Positions 61,449-64,000 of a stretch of DNA of 64,000 nt are shown piece by piece. The stretch's first letter is position 1. Each line of letters opens with the position of its first letter. A program made the position numbers and the translations under genes. Location: NCBI RefSeq assembly GCF_016097415.1, contig NZ_JAEHGE010000001.1:149001-213000 (forward strand), written 5' to 3'. Under the pieces are notes generated by a model. That model did not search any database. It was not told where the DNA came from and saw only the letters and a list, made by a program, of their open reading frames with translations. The DNA is from a sulfur-oxidizing endosymbiont of Gigantopelta aegis. GTDB lineage: Bacteria > Pseudomonadota > Gammaproteobacteria > GRL18.

Positions 61449-64000
61449 CTACAACAGCACCCGCTCAATTCCACCATGGGTGGCATCATCAATAAACTGC
61501 TTCTGCCATTCATCCCCTAAGGTCTTCTGACACAATTCCACGACAATATATTCCGCCGTCATCTCAGTTTCACCGCGATAGCGATTCAAACCTTGCTGGC
61601 AAGCAGGGCAAGTCGTTACTAATTTAACCGGCGCTTTCTTAACTAACTCTTTTTTATCAGCCACTTGCTCAAAATGATTGATGTTTTGCTGCAATTCTTC
61701 CTGCTTACGATAGCGTAGCTGACTGGAAATGTCCGGTCTGGACACCGCCAAGGTACCCGACTCACCACAGCAGCGATCCGACAAAATCACATTATCGCCC
61801 AAAATAGCCTTGGCCACCGCCAAGGGTTGCTGGGTTTTAATCGGTGTATGACAGGGATCATGATAAATATACCCCACCGCCTGACTATCAGCATCCAGCG
61901 AATAACCTTTTTCCGCTAGGTATTCATGAATATCCAATAAACGACAATTAGGAAATATTTTCTGAAATTGATATTTCAATAATTGATCCATACAAGTACC
62001 ACAAGACACCAATACGGTTTTGATATCCATATAGTTCAGGGTATTAGCAATACGATGAAACAAGACCTGATTATCCGTTGATATCGCCTGCCCTTTTGCG
62101 GCTTCACCACCCGCCGTTTGAGGATAACCACAACAGAGATAGCCCGGCGGCAATACTGTTTGCGCACCGGAATGATACAGCATCGCCAAGGTCGCCATGC
62201 CCACCTGACTGTATAAACGCTCCGAGCCACAACCGGGAAAATAAAACACCGCATCCGATTCTTCGGCATTTTTTCCGATAAGCTCGGCATTACGCAAAAT
62301 AGGAATAGTAGTGCTGTCTTCTACCCCTAATAACTTGCGCATCGGCTGTGATGGAATATCCGCTGGCATGGGCTTTTTAACAAAGTTAATCACCTGCTCT
62401 TTAATGGGCATTTTTCCATGGGTAGTATGGGGAATTTTACCTGCCACCAAAAAACCAAAACGCTTGGCGAATTGATGTCCCAGACGCTGAGCTTTATAAG
62501 ACCATTCGATCATCACTTTACGCATGACGTTGATCACTGCCGGATCAGTCACATTAAGATAGGCCATGGCCAGCTTATTCATCAGCGAAAAGCGTTTTTG
62601 TTTGCGATTGCGTAAAATCGTACGCATCTGAATAGATACATCACCAAAATCAATGTTCACCGGACAGGGATTCAAGCACTTATGACACACAGTGCAATGA
62701 TCGGCGACATCATTCATCTCATCAAAATGACGGATGGAAATACCCCGACGAGTTTGCTCTTCATAGAGAAAAGCTTCCATGATCAGCCCCGTGCCCAGAA
62801 TTTTGTTACGCGGTGAATAGAGTAAATTCGCTCGGGGAATGTGGGTACTACACACTGGCTTACATTTGCCACAGCGTAGGCAATCTTTGATCTCATTATT
62901 CAGTGCACCCAGCTCACTGGCCTCAAGGATCAGTGCTTCTTGCTGCAACAATTGCAAGGAAGGCGTATAGGCATTTTCCAGTCCTGCATTCGCCATCAAT
63001 TTGCCAGGGTTAAAATGATTATCCGGGTCGACTTTATCTTTATAGGTTTTAAACGCCGCTAAAATATCATCATTTAAAAATTGTAACTTAGTAATGCCAA
63101 TGCCATGTTCACCGGAAATAACACCACCTAACTGTTCCGCCAGCCCCATGATTTCTTCCACCACCTTATCAGCGGTTTGCAACATATCATAGTCATTGGA
63201 ATGCACAGGAATATTAGTATGCACATTGCCATCACCGGCATGCATGTGAGTGGCAACAAATAATCGACCCGGACGAATATCAGCATGGATTTTATCCAAC
63301 TGTTCATTAATATCCGACAGATTCAGGCCACTGAATAATTCTTTTAATGGCCACTCAACTTCATCACGATAGGAAACCCGTAACACTCTTTTTTGTAATA
63401 GCTCAAAAAAGGTGAGCGATAATTGCTTTGTGTCTAATGAATAGGCGCTGGCAATACTGTCATCCAGTTGCCCTGCCGGTGTATCCAGTTGTTCCAATAA
63501 GCTATTCCAACGATATTGGACAGCATTAATCAGTTTCAATGCCGCTGTTTTCTTATCCTGCAGTATCGTATTGGTTTCTTCTGAGCCTTCAAATTCAGGG
63601 TTTTTTGAGCTGATTTTTAAATCACTATGTAAATATTTATCCACCGCCGCAACAATTTTTAACTTGTTTTTGATCGAGTGAATGATATTAATACGTTCAA
63701 TACCCAGGGTATATTCTGCCAATTTATCCAGAGGAATAACGACATCTTCATTGATTTTAAAGGCATTGGTATGAGAGGCAATCGCCGCCGTTCGAGCACG
63801 ATCCAACCAGAAATATTTTCGTGCTTCCGGGCTCACAGCAATAAAACCTTCGGCATCACGGGCATTGGCTAATTGCACAATTTTTGAAGCGGCACGTGCC
63901 ACCATATCTTCATCATCCGAAGCGATATCAGCAAGCAATACCATTTTGGGTAATTCAGTACGGGGGGATTTAGTGGAATAATCAACGGCCTTGATATAAC
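61449..64000 (-). CDS. FAD/Fe-S 2-hydroxyacid dehydrogenase (GlcD/YdiJ-like), partial
   Basis: The frame is open to the window edge, giving 849 residues and the C-terminus; the FAD-binding start lies outside. The FAD-oxidase C-terminal domain (HMHAGDGNVHTNIPVHSND; SGEHGIG) is followed by two 4Fe-4S motifs (CLRCGKCKPVC, CTVCHKCLNPCP) and two CCG domains (YFPGCGSERLY...YLCCGYPQ; HDPCHTP...RCCGESG). Such enzymes oxidise D-lactate, D-2-hydroxyglutarate or glycolate and pass electrons to quinone. The exact substrate is undetermined. Confidence 0.88.
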   Translation of the reverse strand, partial: YIKAVDYSTKSPRTELPKMVLLADIASDDEDMVARAASKIVQLANARDAEGFIAVSPEARKYFWLDRARTAAIASHTNAFKINEDVVIPLDKLAEYTLGIERINIIHSIKNKLKIVAAVDKYLHSDLKISSKNPEFEGSEETNTILQDKKTAALKLINAVQYRWNSLLEQLDTPAGQLDDSIASAYSLDTKQLSLTFFELLQKRVLRVSYRDEVEWPLKELFSGLNLSDINEQLDKIHADIRPGRLFVATHMHAGDGNVHTNIPVHSNDYDMLQTADKVVEEIMGLAEQLGGVISGEHGIGITKLQFLNDDILAAFKTYKDKVDPDNHFNPGKLMANAGLENAYTPSLQLLQQEALILEASELGALNNEIKDCLRCGKCKPVCSTHIPRANLLYSPRNKILGTGLIMEAFLYEEQTRRGISIRHFDEMNDVADHCTVCHKCLNPCPVNIDFGDVSIQMRTILRNRKQKRFSLMNKLAMAYLNVTDPAVINVMRKVMIEWSYKAQRLGHQFAKRFGFLVAGKIPHTTHGKMPIKEQVINFVKKPMPADIPSQPMRKLLGVEDSTTIPILRNAELIGKNAEESDAVFYFPGCGSERLYSQVGMATLAMLYHSGAQTVLPPGYLCCGYPQTAGGEAAKGQAISTDNQVLFHRIANTLNYMDIKTVLVSCGTCMDQLLKYQFQKIFPNCRLLDIHEYLAEKGYSLDADSQAVGYIYHDPCHTPIKTQQPLAVAKAILGDNVILSDRCCGESGTLAVSRPDISSQLRYRKQEELQQNINHFEQVADKKELVKKAPVKLVTTCPACQQGLNRYRGETEMTAEYIVVELCQKTLGDEWQKQFIDDATHGGIERVLL

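Overview
The window is gammaproteobacterial chromosome of moderate, AT-leaning composition. The first 27.6 kb keeps the Escherichia-type order tRNA(Tyr-Gly-Thr)-tuf-tRNA(Trp)-secE-nusG-rplKAJL-rpoBC-rpsLG-fusA-tuf-S10/spc, all on the minus strand. Genus and order cannot be fixed from sequence alone. KDO synthesis genes, an acyl-carrier/acyltransferase surface-polysaccharide cluster and a fused Sat-CysC protein point to a free-living or symbiotic Gram-negative of the Thiotrichales/Methylococcales kind, but this is only a guess.

Region 1 (1-27,600): translation and transcription superoperon. All genes look intact, with two near-identical tuf copies. Promoters are visible ahead of the tRNA-Tyr cluster and rpsL, and a strong hairpin with a U-tract lies between rplL and rpoB. 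Several families of palindromic repeats sit in the gaps.

Region 2 (27,840-34,805): a bifunctional ATP sulfurylase/APS kinase with an eroded sulfurylase active site, followed by a DHH phosphoesterase. Convergent to these are an unknown membrane-anchored protein gene and kdsC, kdsB and kdsD. A 450-bp satellite-like repeat block separates kdsC from kdsB and supplies the end of kdsC.

Region 3 (34,937-46,670): nested mobile DNA and the most interesting part. A TnpB (IS200/IS605-type) element has had its right-end hairpin split by a 10.36-kb transposon (34,962-45,318) with about 26-bp inverted ends and a 9-bp target duplication. Three insertion sequences lie inside it, each with its own target duplication. 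Removing them and their duplications leaves about 5.1 kb that is almost wholly two genes: a 588-aa double-zinc-ribbon, HTH, DDE-like probable transposase and a 1,059-aa Type IIG-like nuclease/N6-adenine methyltransferase. The rebuilt element looks like a self-mobile restriction-modification transposon. Both genes now carry single-base homopolymer indels.

Region 4 (46,700-58,570): surface polysaccharide/acyl-transfer genes (GNAT, radical SAM YhcC-like, acyl carrier protein, FemAB/CelD-like, hexapeptide acyltransferase), a ParE-type toxin-antitoxin pair, a retropepsin-like protein, then remnants: a truncated polysaccharide deacetylase, a sulfotransferase start, and an LTA-synthase-like sulfatase broken by second copies of the IS3 and IS66 elements. 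The PAPS-forming enzyme of region 2 and the sulfotransferase remnant suggest that sulfation of a surface polymer was once possible.

Region 5 (58,750-64,000): ilvA, rpiA and the 3' part of a large FAD/Fe-S 2-hydroxyacid dehydrogenase, separated by large palindromes.
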